Positions 1-9,600 of a stretch of DNA of 28,190 nucleotides are shown here, one piece after another. Every line of letters starts with the position of its first letter. Position 1 is the stretch's first letter. The stretch spans positions 1-28,190 of the forward strand of contig DAIQOA010000043.1 in the NCBI GenBank assembly GCA_036788095.1, written 5' to 3'. The stretch comes from Anaerohabitans sp036788095 (GTDB taxonomy: Bacteria > Zhuqueibacterota > Zhuqueibacteria > Residuimicrobiales > Residuimicrobiaceae). The position numbers were made by a program, and so were the translations under genes. The notes below the pieces were generated by a model that was given only the letters and a program-made list of their open reading frames with translations, was not told where the DNA came from and ran no database searches.

Positions 1-1
1 C

Positions 2-1111
2 GCCTTCGGCATGTCGCCATCTTTTCGAGTGGATACAACGTTCGCCCAGTTGCACACCTATCGCCTTGTGCCCGTTCCAACGGACGCCTGTCCGGCCGTG
101 GAAATCACCATGCAGTTCTATTCGCGTGAGTTCTATGGCTCATTGGGCATGCGTCGCAGTACCGATGCCTACATCGTGCGGTCCAACGTCGCTTGTGGTG
201 AGTTCCACCAATTCGCCATTCAGGACTGGGTGGATGACTATGCCTATGTCGGCAAGCAGGGGCTTGACGAAACGGACAGGCTGCTGCGCGAGGAGGTGGG
301 CATTCGGCAGACCGATTCCACTTTTGTGCGCATGGAAAAGCTCACCCGCTATCTGCGCATCAAGCTCAAGGATGCGCGCGGCGTGCCCAAGGACGACGAA
401 CGTTGGATGAATCCGTGGGTGCTTTACCAGGAGATGGCGGGAGGCACGGGAAAAGGATGGTGCACCCAACACGCGCAGATCTATGTCTATTGGGCGAACC
501 GCGCCGGCATACCGACGCGATTCGTGTTCGGCGCCCGCACGGAGGACAACACCATTGTCTACACCGGGCATGCGTTCGCCGAGTCTTTTATCAAAGAACA
601 GAGCCGCTGGGCTTTTGTCGATCTGTCGCACGCCCATATCTACATCACCGACAAGGATGGCCAGGTGTTGAACACCGCCCAGCTATTTCATCTTAATCAG
701 CACAACGCCTTTGACGGCGTTCAGGCGCGGCTGTATATGGACTGGGAATGGCCGGCCACCCTGGGGCTCTCCTTTACCGATACGGTGATGACGATGCCCT
801 ATGCTTTGTGCAATAAAACCGTGCGCAGCGAGTTTACCGCGCACTCTATTCTGAAATACCGACGACCGCCGAATGTCGAGGACGTGCGCGAGATCTATAC
901 GGGATTTCTCCGGGATCGTACGTTTTTAACCGGCAACCTGGAACGCTATCTCTGCAAGCCGCAGCTCGCTTATTCGCTGTATCCGACGGAAGGGGTGCGG
1001 ACCTATGCTGTCCGCCGCACTCTATTCGCCGCCCTGATGGCCTGTCTCCTGCTCTGGCTCTTTTTCAGTTTCTATCAGAGAAAACGAGCCGGCGCCGCCT
1101 CCCGGGCTTGA
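2..1111 (+). CDS. Transglutaminase-like protein with C-terminal membrane anchor (5' end outside window)
   Basis: The reading frame is open to the window edge, so the true start probably lies upstream; the first in-frame ATG is at 11. Counting from that ATG, the protein has a transglutaminase/papain-like core: Cys151 in 'GKGWCTQHAQIYVYWANRAG', His187 in 'TGHAFAES' and Asp204 in 'WAFVDLS', with the order and spacing of the Cys-His-Asp triad of the Transglut_core family. Near the C-terminus a hydrophobic segment ('LFAALMACLLLWLFFSFY') is followed by basic residues (QRKR), which suggests one membrane helix with the catalytic part outside the cytoplasm. Family members may be proteases, cross-linkers or peptide N-glycanase-like; the substrate cannot be read. 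It is first in a same-strand run with the next three genes, 158 bases before the next start. Confidence 0.75.
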   Translation, partial: AFGMSPSFRVDTTFAQLHTYRLVPVPTDACPAVEITMQFYSREFYGSLGMRRSTDAYIVRSNVACGEFHQFAIQDWVDDYAYVGKQGLDETDRLLREEVGIRQTDSTFVRMEKLTRYLRIKLKDARGVPKDDERWMNPWVLYQEMAGGTGKGWCTQHAQIYVYWANRAGIPTRFVFGARTEDNTIVYTGHAFAESFIKEQSRWAFVDLSHAHIYITDKDGQVLNTAQLFHLNQHNAFDGVQARLYMDWEWPATLGLSFTDTVMTMPYALCNKTVRSEFTAHSILKYRRPPNVEDVREIYTGFLRDRTFLTGNLERYLCKPQLAYSLYPTEGVRTYAVRRTLFAALMACLLLWLFFSFYQRKRAGAASRA

Positions 1112-1269
1112 GCGAAAGCCCGGTGGAGACCAGCACGCGTTGCGAAGAAGGGCCGCCGTCCTGCGATCCGATGGCCGCTGATGGGCAGCCGTTCGATCTT
1201 TGCCCGCGGCCCTGGCGCGAACAGGAGATCGCCTGTCAAGCCCCTACATTCTTAACTCAGGAGTCCGCT

Positions 1270-3588
1270 ATGACAAACCGTATCATCTTTTTCGTCGCCA
1301 GCGCCCTGGCCCTTTTCTTCGGCCGCGTGGATGGCGCGGATGAACTGTTTAAACCGGACCATCAGTTGTGGACACCGCAGCCGGACGAGGTTTTTCTTCA
1401 GGAAGTATCGGAAAAAATAGTTACTGACGAACCGGTTACCTCCGTCGCCCTGTTCAATGGCAAACTCTTTCTGCTGATTCAAGGCTCGATCCACCGGGTG
1501 GACGACGGCGCGGTGATTCCTATGGCTCAGGCTCCGGGCGACATCCGCCGACTGATGGTGCTGCAGGAGCAGTTGTATGCGCTGGCTGAATCCGGTTTGT
1601 ATCAAAGGGATGGAGCGGGGTGGAAGCATTTGAGCGATAAGCCCATCATCGATCTGTGCCTGCACCGGGGAACGCTGCATGCCGCAACCGAGGAGGCGGT
1701 CTATCGCTGCACGCAGGGGACATTTATCGACATCGAGCCCAAAGAGGGGTATCTGTCCAGCGATATCACCGTGGTCATGGCCGACGGTTCGCAGGTGCTG
1801 AGCGATCCGGTGCGGCTTGGCCCCATCCAGCGTATCGCCTCCTACAGCGGCTCGCTCTATGTCCTGCGGCCGGGAAAACTGGTGCTGTTCGACGGGCGTA
1901 TCGTCAACGAAAATCATATCGATTGGGGCGAATTGGCTTCACCCGCCACCAACGATCTGCTGGCCATGGGCAGCCGGCTTTTTATCGCTACGGACCGAGG
2001 GTTGAGTGTTTTGCGCGGCGCCGCCATGACGACGATCAAGGGGACCGATGGCCTGCCGGTGAAAGAGACCACCTGTCTGGCCCAGGGCGCTGATCAAGAT
2101 GTATGGATCGGCACCACCACCGGCGCAGTGCGCATGCTCAAAAACGGTTGGCATTACTTTGGTCCCGAGCGCTGGTTGCCGGCGAACCATGTTCACGCTA
2201 TTGCGGTGGAGGGCGGCACGGTCGCCATTGCCACCGACCGCGGCGTCGGTTTGATTCGTTATGAACCCTATACATTGGCCAAAAAGGCCGCGTACTATGA
2301 ACGCCATCTCGAGGCATTCGGCCACAAACGGTTGGGTTTCATCCACTCTCTGTACCGGAACAACGAAACCGGCCAGTGGATTCGTGAAATCAGCGATAAC
2401 GACGGCGGCCACACGGCGCCCTACCTGGCCGCCATGTGTTATAAGTATGCGGTCACCGGTGATGAGGAGGCCCGCCGCGAGGCGATCCATTCCTTCAAAG
2501 CTATGGTCTGGCTTGAACAGATCACCGAAAAAAAAGGCTTTGTGGCGCGCGCCATCTGGTCCACCACCGGAGATCAGGACAAAATGGCCAGTCAGGGCTC
2601 AGGCGGCCTGCCGGCGAAATGGTATCCCAGCAAAGACGGTAAATGGTACTGGAAGGGGGATACCTCCAGCGACGAGATCGATGCGCACTTTTACGCTGTG
2701 TCGCTGTTCCATGATCTGGTCGCCCAGGGAGAAGAGAAGGAACTGGCCAAACAACACCTGCTCCACATCGCCGATCACATCATTGCCAACGGCTGGGTGT
2801 TGCGCGACATGGACGGTCAGCCGACGCGCTGGGGCCGATGGGATCCGGACTATCTGCTGCGTCCCTACGGCTATGTGGCCCGTGGACTGAACGGCATGCA
2901 GGCGCAAACCTACATGCTCACCGCCCTGGCCCTGTCCGGCGACAAGAAGTATCGGGATGCCTTTGACCAGTTGATGCGCTGGGGGTATCAGAATTATACG
3001 GTACGGCAAAAGATCACTTTTCCACCGGAGGACATCGCCCCCTGGGATGATAACCTGGCCAATTTTTGCTATTATACCCTGTTTCGCTACAGCCGGGATA
3101 CGGAGCAGTTTCCGATCTATCTTCGCAGTCTGGAACGCACCTGGGAACTGAAGCGGCTGGAGCATGTTCCCTGGTATAATTTCACCTATGGCGCGGTCAC
3201 CGGCAACGATTGTGAGGTCGAGCGTGCGGTTCAGCATCTGCGCGAGTGGAGCCTGGATTGCATTGCCCACCGCTATACCAATTCTCATCGCGATGATCTG
3301 TATCCAGAGCCGGGCTATACGACCTATGGCGGCGGAACCAGGGCCATGTCGCCGCGCGAGATATCGACCGGCAGCTATGTGATGCCCTATGACGGCGGCA
3401 GTGGTGAAAATAGAATGGCGGCGCCGACCGGTTATCTCCGCGATTACTGGATGGGGCGCTATCACGGATTCATCGCCGCGCCCGCTGCTCAGGCGGCCAA
3501 GTTGATCTCTGTGCCGGAAAAGGACGCAGGAAGTCATGGCGCTAAACCCTACAGCGGGCCGCCGCGTCCGGATATCAGACTGCGATGA
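1270..3588 (+). CDS. Exported seven-bladed propeller + alpha/alpha-toroid protein (putative carbohydrate-active)
   Basis: I start it at ATG 1270, not at the further upstream in-frame start at 1108, because a CAGGAG ribosome site (1259-1264) precedes 1270 and the protein then opens with a signal peptide ('MTNRIIFFVASALALFFGRVDG'). It is 772 residues. Residues ~45-335 hold seven propeller-like repeats of the form 'LFIATDRGLSVLRG', the sixth being a good two-component-regulator-propeller motif ('VWIGTTTGAVRML'). From ~335 to the end the protein is helical, rich in Trp/Tyr/His and acidic residues ('SDNDGGHTAPYLAAMCYKYA', 'SSDEIDAHFYAVSLFHDLV', 'PTRWGRWDPDYL'), which resembles (alpha/alpha)6-toroid glycosidases, lyases and epimerases. 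I cannot assign a catalytic family. Neighbouring dehydrogenase and isomerase-like genes favour a role in saccharide processing in the periplasm or outside. Confidence 0.75.
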   Translation: MTNRIIFFVASALALFFGRVDGADELFKPDHQLWTPQPDEVFLQEVSEKIVTDEPVTSVALFNGKLFLLIQGSIHRVDDGAVIPMAQAPGDIRRLMVLQEQLYALAESGLYQRDGAGWKHLSDKPIIDLCLHRGTLHAATEEAVYRCTQGTFIDIEPKEGYLSSDITVVMADGSQVLSDPVRLGPIQRIASYSGSLYVLRPGKLVLFDGRIVNENHIDWGELASPATNDLLAMGSRLFIATDRGLSVLRGAAMTTIKGTDGLPVKETTCLAQGADQDVWIGTTTGAVRMLKNGWHYFGPERWLPANHVHAIAVEGGTVAIATDRGVGLIRYEPYTLAKKAAYYERHLEAFGHKRLGFIHSLYRNNETGQWIREISDNDGGHTAPYLAAMCYKYAVTGDEEARREAIHSFKAMVWLEQITEKKGFVARAIWSTTGDQDKMASQGSGGLPAKWYPSKDGKWYWKGDTSSDEIDAHFYAVSLFHDLVAQGEEKELAKQHLLHIADHIIANGWVLRDMDGQPTRWGRWDPDYLLRPYGYVARGLNGMQAQTYMLTALALSGDKKYRDAFDQLMRWGYQNYTVRQKITFPPEDIAPWDDNLANFCYYTLFRYSRDTEQFPIYLRSLERTWELKRLEHVPWYNFTYGAVTGNDCEVERAVQHLREWSLDCIAHRYTNSHRDDLYPEPGYTTYGGGTRAMSPREISTGSYVMPYDGGSGENRMAAPTGYLRDYWMGRYHGFIAAPAAQAAKLISVPEKDAGSHGAKPYSGPPRPDIRLR

Positions 3589-3682
3589 AACTTTTGTCAA
3601 GATAGACTCCGGGAAAAACGACCTGGCTATTGTAATATCCATTGATGAGTGTTCAACTTTTTTTTTAAAACGAGGAATAGAA

Positions 3683-4810
3683 ATGGCCGACACTATCATC
3701 TACCGCTATGACGCATTGAAAAGCTTTTGCGAGGATGCGTTTAAAAAATTGGGGTTCTCACAAAAGGACAGCGAAATCATCACCGATGTTCTGCTGCTCT
3801 CCGACCTGTACGGCATCGAGTCGCATGGCATGCAGCGGCTGGTGCGCTATCACAAGGGCATTGAAAAGGGCATGATCAAGGTCGACGCCAAACCGGAGAT
3901 CGTCTTTGAAACTCCGGTGTCCCTGGTCATCGACGGCCATGACGGCATGGGACAGCTCAACTCCCATTTCGCCATGACCCGGGCCATTGAAAAAGCGGAG
4001 AAATCGGGCGTCTGCATCGCCACGGTGCGCAACTCGAACCATTTCGGCATTGCGGGTTATTACGCCAAGATGGCGAGCGACAAAGGGTTCATCGGCTTTG
4101 CCATGACCAATTCAGAGGCGATCATGGTGCCGACGTTCGGCCGCATGGCGATGATCGGCAGCAATCCGATCGCCATGGCCATGCCGGCCAAGCCGTATCC
4201 GTTTTTTTTCGATGCCTCCACCACGGTGGTCACCCGGGGCAAATTGGAGATCTATAACAAAAACAACAAGCCGCTTCCAGAAGGGTGGGCGTTGGATAAA
4301 AACGGCAAAGGGTCGACCGACGCGGCGGATGTGCTGAAAAACATTGTGGCCAAAGCCGGCGGCGGCATCATGCCGCTGGGCGGCGAATTCGAGCGCACCG
4401 GCAGTCACAAGGGATATGGATACGGCATGGTTTGCGAAATTTTTTGCTCGATTTTGTCTCAGGGCATTACCTCCAATCACACCCATCAGGGCGGCAAGGG
4501 AGGGACCTGTCACGGATTTGCCTGCATGGACCCGAAAATTTTCGGCGATGCGCAGGCGATCGAAGGGAACTTGTCCGCATTTCTGCAGGAGCTGCGTAAT
4601 ACGCCGAAAAGCGAGGGCGCAAAACGCATTTACACCCATGGTGAAAAAGAGATCCTCGCTTATGCGGATCGAATGAAAAACGGCATCGCGATCAATGTCC
4701 ATACCGTGGCGGAGATGGTCGATTTCTGTGCGTTCGTGGGCCTGGATGTCAAACGCTATCTCGGCGAAGTGGACCTTGACGGCATTCAGCGGGCCAGTTC
4801 CTACAAGTAA
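3683..4810 (+). CDS. Ldh2-family malate/L-lactate/ureidoglycolate-type dehydrogenase
   Basis: NAD(P)-dependent 2-hydroxyacid/2-oxoacid oxidoreductase of the malate/L-lactate dehydrogenase (Ldh_2, PF02615) family, which is distinct from Rossmann-fold LDH. The start at ATG 3683 is chosen over an in-frame one at 3536 because a GAGGA site (3672-3676) lies six bases ahead and the earlier start would overlap the previous gene. It is 375 residues, near the family's usual 330-360. Family hallmarks are visible: the N-terminal 'DLYGIESHGMQRLVRY' with His48, 'VRNSNHFGIAGYYA' with His120, 'GSNPIAMAMPA' and 'SHKGYGYGMVCEIF' with His242. It has no signal peptide, so it is cytoplasmic. Relatives reduce 2,3-diketo-L-gulonate, sulfolactate, ureidoglycolate or malate; the substrate here is not determined. 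Context suggests an acidic sugar derivative. Confidence 0.88.
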   Translation: MADTIIYRYDALKSFCEDAFKKLGFSQKDSEIITDVLLLSDLYGIESHGMQRLVRYHKGIEKGMIKVDAKPEIVFETPVSLVIDGHDGMGQLNSHFAMTRAIEKAEKSGVCIATVRNSNHFGIAGYYAKMASDKGFIGFAMTNSEAIMVPTFGRMAMIGSNPIAMAMPAKPYPFFFDASTTVVTRGKLEIYNKNNKPLPEGWALDKNGKGSTDAADVLKNIVAKAGGGIMPLGGEFERTGSHKGYGYGMVCEIFCSILSQGITSNHTHQGGKGGTCHGFACMDPKIFGDAQAIEGNLSAFLQELRNTPKSEGAKRIYTHGEKEILAYADRMKNGIAINVHTVAEMVDFCAFVGLDVKRYLGEVDLDGIQRASSYK

Positions 4811-4903
4811 CGGGCTTGTCGGCGGGCCGCGCTGGTTTCGTGGCCCCTCGGGGCAAAGGCGTTTTTGCGAGTTTGAAACCGAACATTCCCAGGAGGTGAG
4901 CGA

Positions 4904-6316
4904 ATGATCCATAGAGAACTTTCCCGCCGGGATTTTTTTGCATCCACCCTGACCGCCGGGTCGATGCTGGCGCTTTCCGGATTGAACAAGGGGTTGGCGG
5001 CTGAGGACGCCTCTGCTTCAGCAAAGACAGCCACGCGCATTCAGGTGGTCTATATGGCCAAACCGGTTCCCACCTGGCCCTGTCCGGATCTCGATGTCAA
5101 AGCGGAGATGGACAAAATAAACAAACAGCTGCGCGATCTGCAAAAGCAATGCAGCCACCCGGTGCAATTCTGCGGCGGCCAGCTGGTGCGCACCGCGGAC
5201 GACATGCCGGGATTTCTGGCCGGGGTCCGGCAGGTTGACGGCATTCTGGCGTTCAACCTCACCTCCACCTGCGGTCCGATGTTCTCGCCGATCGTATCCC
5301 TGGGCATTCCCACGGTGCTTTTTTCGCAGCCCTACAGCGGTCACGACTGGTCCACGGTTTCCGCCCTGCAAAAACAGGGCAAAAAAGTGGAGGTGATCGC
5401 CAGCAGCGATTTCAACGATCTGCTGCCGGTCCTGCGCATATTCGCCGCGCTGCGGCGTACGCGACAGACGAATATCCTCTGCCTGCGCGCCGGCCAGGAA
5501 AAAAAACCTCTCGAGGCCGATCTGGAGGCGCGATTCGGCCTGCGCATCTCGCTGATGGATTATGCGGAACTCAATGCGTTGTATGCACAGGCGGATGTAA
5601 AAGCGGCCGCGGAAATGGCCGACGCGTTTATCGCCGGAGCGTTGCGCATGATCGAGCCCGGCCGCAAGGATGTGATCGATTCCATGAAGCTTTATTTGGC
5701 CGTCCAGGCGTTGTTGGCGAAACACGGCTCCGAGGTCATCACCATCGACTGTCTGGGAGGATTCAAGCGCAACGATCTGCCGGCGTATCCCTGCGTCGCC
5801 TGGACGTTGTTGAACAACAGCGGCCGCATCGGCGTGTGCGAGGCGGACTTGACCTCCACCGTCACCCAGGTGCTGCTGCAGTATCTGAGCGGCAAACCCG
5901 GTTTTGTCAGCGACCCGGTCATCGATACCAGGACCAACACAGTGATCCACGCCCATTGCGTGTCAGCGACTAGAATGGATGGACCGGAGGCTCCGGCTGA
6001 ACCTTATGCGATCCGCACCCACATGGAGGACAACCGCGGCGTTGCCGTGCAGGTCAAGATGCGCGTGGGCCAGGAGATCACCCTGGCCAAGCTCGCCGAC
6101 GCCGGCTCCATGCTGATCAGCACGGGAAAAATCATCGATAATCCGGAGGGGCCGCGCGGCTGCCGGACCAAGATCACCACCCAGGTTGCTGATGCGGACA
6201 AGCTGCTGCATGATTACCGCGGTGGACTGCATCGTTTGATTTTCTACGGCAATTGGGTCGGGGAGGTGAAAAAGATGGGACGCTTGGCGGGATTTGAGGT
6301 GGTGGAGGAGATCTGA
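4904..6316 (+). CDS. Tat-exported L-fucose/L-arabinose isomerase-fold protein
   Basis: An AGGAGGTGAG ribosome site (4891-4900) precedes ATG 4904. The first residues, 'MIHRELSRRDFFASTLTAGS', form a twin-arginine signal (S-R-R-D-F-F, Arg8-Arg9) followed by a hydrophobic stretch ending near 'GLAAEDA'. The remaining ~435 residues look like the FucI/AraA-type isomerase superfamily: an N-terminal alpha/beta part ('VDGILAFNLTSTCGPMFSPI') and a C-terminal part with 'PCVAWTLLNNSGRIGVCEAD' and 'NTVIHAHCVSATR'. Glu313 and His349/His351 sit where the family's metal ligands occur. The canonical enzymes interconvert aldoses and ketoses in the cytoplasm; Tat export fits a pre-folded metalloprotein but not normal cytoplasmic catabolism. 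It may be a divergent isomerase, epimerase or a sugar-binding relative. It lies 93 bases after the dehydrogenase, probably in the same operon. Confidence 0.75.
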   Translation: MIHRELSRRDFFASTLTAGSMLALSGLNKGLAAEDASASAKTATRIQVVYMAKPVPTWPCPDLDVKAEMDKINKQLRDLQKQCSHPVQFCGGQLVRTADDMPGFLAGVRQVDGILAFNLTSTCGPMFSPIVSLGIPTVLFSQPYSGHDWSTVSALQKQGKKVEVIASSDFNDLLPVLRIFAALRRTRQTNILCLRAGQEKKPLEADLEARFGLRISLMDYAELNALYAQADVKAAAEMADAFIAGALRMIEPGRKDVIDSMKLYLAVQALLAKHGSEVITIDCLGGFKRNDLPAYPCVAWTLLNNSGRIGVCEADLTSTVTQVLLQYLSGKPGFVSDPVIDTRTNTVIHAHCVSATRMDGPEAPAEPYAIRTHMEDNRGVAVQVKMRVGQEITLAKLADAGSMLISTGKIIDNPEGPRGCRTKITTQVADADKLLHDYRGGLHRLIFYGNWVGEVKKMGRLAGFEVVEEI

Positions 6317-6691
6317 AAAATTGTTTTGCAGCGCTCTCTCAGTGTCTGCATCCAAAAAGTCGGCCTTGACCATTAGCGTCAGCGGCGCTGGTTACGCCCG
6401 TCGGCATAATAAAAGATAAAAAGCCACGGAACCCACGAAATGCACGAAATGATCAGGCCAGCCGACAGAAACATTGACACTTTTTCGCGCTTTCGGCGCA
6501 TTTCGCTGTTGGTTTTTTGGCTATTTCGTGGCCATTAATTGTTTTAATGCCATATTTCGGCTCTTTAGGCAATCTCTGTAAAAGCAAGCACCGCATTGAT
6601 TACAAAAACTGAATGGCCGGCATAATAATTCTTGCCGCAGGTTGAATTCAGGAGCGTAGTTACGTTCATCGTGCTCTTGGAGGGGTGTCTC
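6317..6691. other. Intergenic region before the HTCS gene
   Basis: About 375 bases without a supported gene. It contains the CACGAAA-type inverted-repeat element described separately (6424-6572) and the ribosome site of the HTCS gene (GGAGGGG, 6679-6685). I see no strong terminator after the isomerase-like gene and no clear promoter hexamers. Confidence 0.6.
6424..6572. repeat. Imperfect inverted-repeat element, CACGAAA type, copy 1
   Basis: The left side reads CCACGGAACCCACGAAATGCACGAAA. The reverse complement of 6479-6535 likewise begins GGCCACGAAATAGCC and carries GCGAAATGC and GCCGAAAG, so the two sides form degenerate arms of a long hairpin. A further small hairpin (GGCCATTAA / TTAATGCC) lies at about 6531-6552. 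It shares ATGCACGAAA(T/C)GA(T/C)CAGGC at its left and an exact 13-mer GCTCTTTAGGCAA (6560-6572) at its right with the element at 11605-11721, on the far side of the HTCS gene. This looks like a dispersed non-coding repeat, not an insertion sequence, because no transposase is present. Confidence 0.6.
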
Positions 6692-9600
6692 GTGGGGTAC
6701 AGAGCCTATACCATATTCTCCCGGTTTATCCACAGTTTGCCGTTCACCGTATGGGTTATGTTCCATTCCCTCGCCGGTGCTGTTGTCGCTGCCCATCCCA
6801 ACCCCATGTCCTCCCTGATCTTCCACCGTTTGACCACCGCCCAGGGACTCGCCAATAATAATGTGAATGATCTGCTGCAAGACCGTCTGGGACTGATATG
6901 GTTCGCCACCGACGACGGGCTCAATCGCTTCGACGGATATGAGGTGCATACGCTGCGGCACGTCCTCGGCGATGAAAATTCTTTGACCGATCATTCCATC
7001 TGGACCTTGATGGAAGATCGCTCAGGCGGAATCTGGATCGGCACAAAGAGCGGCGTGGTCCATCGCTACGATCCATCGACTGAGACGTTCCAGAAGTGGG
7101 TGCTGAACAAAGACGCAGTCAAAGACAATACGATCACAGCGATATGCGAATCCAGCCGAGGCGCCGTCTGGATCGGAACCTATCGAAGTGGTCTGTATCG
7201 CCTCGATCCTGCTGGAGGTGAGATCGAACATTGGTCGTCCACACCGCAGGATTCCACCACACCCAGCAGCGATTATGTGACTTCGATTGCCGAGGACCTG
7301 AACGGGGATATTTGGATTGGCACCTATCATGGATTGAACCGGTTGCCGATCGGGTCGCTGGGCGAAGATGCAAAGTTTATCCGCTACTATGCAAAAAAAG
7401 GGGACCCCCATACCCTGAGCGACGATATTGTCTGGAATTTAACGAAATCGGAGTTGGAGCCCGGCGTCCTGTGGATCGGTACGGCGGAGGGATTGACCGT
7501 TTGGCATTGCGAAAGCGAAACTTTTTCCCAGATCAGGATTCCTAATCCGGATCATCTTCAGTTCGGCGGCTCGGCCGGGTCGGTTATCGAGGAGATGATC
7601 GAAGGCGAAAGGATCCTGTGGATCGATTCTTTCGCCGGTCTCATCCGCTATAATTGGCATCGGCGGAGTTTTGAAAGATTTACCGCCGATGAGAAGGACC
7701 CCCACAGCCTGGCGCACAACCATATCAATGGAATGATCAGGGATCAATCCGGCGTGTTATGGCTGGCCACGGAAAAGGGCGTCTGCCGGTACCCCTCGAA
7801 AAGCATCAAGTTTAATAACGCCCGGTCGCAACAGATCACGCTGCGCAGCGGGGAGGAACCGCCTGAAAATATCAGAGCCATCGTCAAGACCGATGACGGC
7901 CTACTATGGTTTGGCACTGAGAACGGGCTTTATCTCGCTGAACGGCATGGCACGGATGCCGCCCGCCGGTCTTTAGAAATAAAAAAACACTCCCAAGTCC
8001 AAGGGCTCAATATCTGGTCGCTGGCTGCAGACGGCAGCCAGGGCCTGTGGATCGGCACCTATGGCTCCGGTTTGTTTCACCTCGATGTGAATACAAACCG
8101 GCTGCAGGCGGTGCATCCTTATGATAAAAAAATTACCATCCCAGCGATAAAATACAATAAAGCCTTGTTCACCGATAAGCAAAATAAGTTGTGGATCGGT
8201 TTCTGGGGCCTTGGCTTGGCGCGGCTGGATCCGGCTTCAGGGGAGTGTACGATGTGGCTGCATGACGCGAAGGATCCCCACAGCTTGAGTCATAACGATG
8301 TCTGGGTTATTTCCCAGGACAGCCGGGAGAGAATCTGGATCGGGACCAACGGCGGCGGCCTGAACTTGTTCAGCCCTAAAGGGGGAGGACGTTTCCTCCA
8401 TTGGTATGCCGGAGGAGGATCATCGGAGGCCCAGGCGAAGGGACCGAATACCAGTTCGCTAACCAGTAACAGCATCTATGCGATTTGCCAGTGGCGAAAT
8501 GGGAAAAAGAGTCTGCCACCGGATAAAACGGTGCTGTGGATCGGCACCAGCAATGGATTGCACAAATTCGTCGTACATAACGCGGGTCCCGACAGCCTAT
8601 CCGCATATCCCGTTGAGATCTCTTCCTTCACCACCCAAGACGGTCTGGCGAACAACTCTATCAAAGCGATTCTTGAGGATGAAAACGGCCATCTCTGGCT
8701 CGGTACGGCCGCCGGCATCTCTTTCTTTAATACCCAGGAAGGATCGTTCATCAACTATGATGAGGCGGACGGCGTTGCCGGCGCGGATTTCAACAACTCC
8801 TCCGCATGGACGGATGAGAGTGGAACGATGCTGATGGGCAGCACCAGCGGCCTGAACTGTTTTAACCCTCGTACGATTTTGCGCTCACAATACCGGCCTC
8901 CGGTGTTGATCACTGATTTTCAAATTTTAAATTCCTCGGTGCGAGCCCAGGATCCTGCCCTGGGTGGTCATAAGGGCATTCTTTATGCGGAAGAGATCAC
9001 GCTCTCCCACCGGCAGAATGTTTTTTCATTCCAGCTGGCGGCATTGGATTACAACGCCCCTTCCTCCATCGAATACGCCTACCAGATGGAGGGATTCGAT
9101 GACGATTGGGTCTATGGGGGAACGCGGCGGTTTATCACCTATACGAATCTGAACCCGGGGCGTTATCTTTTCAAGGCCAAATCGACTAACAGCGACGGCA
9201 TTTGGAGTGATCAGGTCGTCATAAAGAAAGTGACCATCACCCCGCCCTGGTGGCAGACCAGCTGGGCTATTCTTGTTTATCTGCTGATGCTGTTCGGCAG
9301 CGTCTATGGCATCATCCGATTTCAGGCTCATCGCAGCAGAACGCAGACGATGCTCAGGATGCAGGAGCTCGAATTCAACCATCTGCGTCAGGTTGAAAAT
9401 ATGAAGTCAAGGTTTTTTGCCAACCTTTCCCACGAGTTCCGCACGCCTCTGACGCTGATCAAAGGTCCGCTGGAACAGCTCATGAACGGCAGGATCAAAA
9501 GCAATCACCTCCACTATTATCAAATGCTCTACCGCAACGCGGAAAAATTGCAGCGTCTGATCGATCAACTGCTGGAACTCTCCCAGCTCGAAGCGGAGAC

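Noticed and set aside
1108..1269. 54-codon N-terminal extension of the propeller-toroid gene
   Set aside because: It would bury the clear signal peptide at 1270 and ignore the CAGGAG site just before it; the extension is rich in Pro, Cys and Glu and resembles nothing.
2599..3699. 366-codon minus-strand frame opposite the toroid gene, and similar long antisense frames (e.g. 24156-24920 plus strand)
   Set aside because: They lie wholly over well-supported genes in GC-rich sequence and show no domain, signal or ribosome site.
4843..4854. Small GCCC-CTCG-GGGC hairpin between the dehydrogenase and isomerase-like genes as a terminator
   Set aside because: Only four pairs and no directly adjoining T-tract; the two genes look co-transcribed.
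6365..6372. CTTGACCA also found before the HTCS gene, suggesting a shared operator with 26682-26689
   Set aside because: An 8-mer is expected to recur by chance about once in a window of this size, and there is no paired arm here.
6632..6691. TTG start for the HTCS gene
   Set aside because: GTG 6692 has a strong GGAGGGG site at good distance; the TTG has none.
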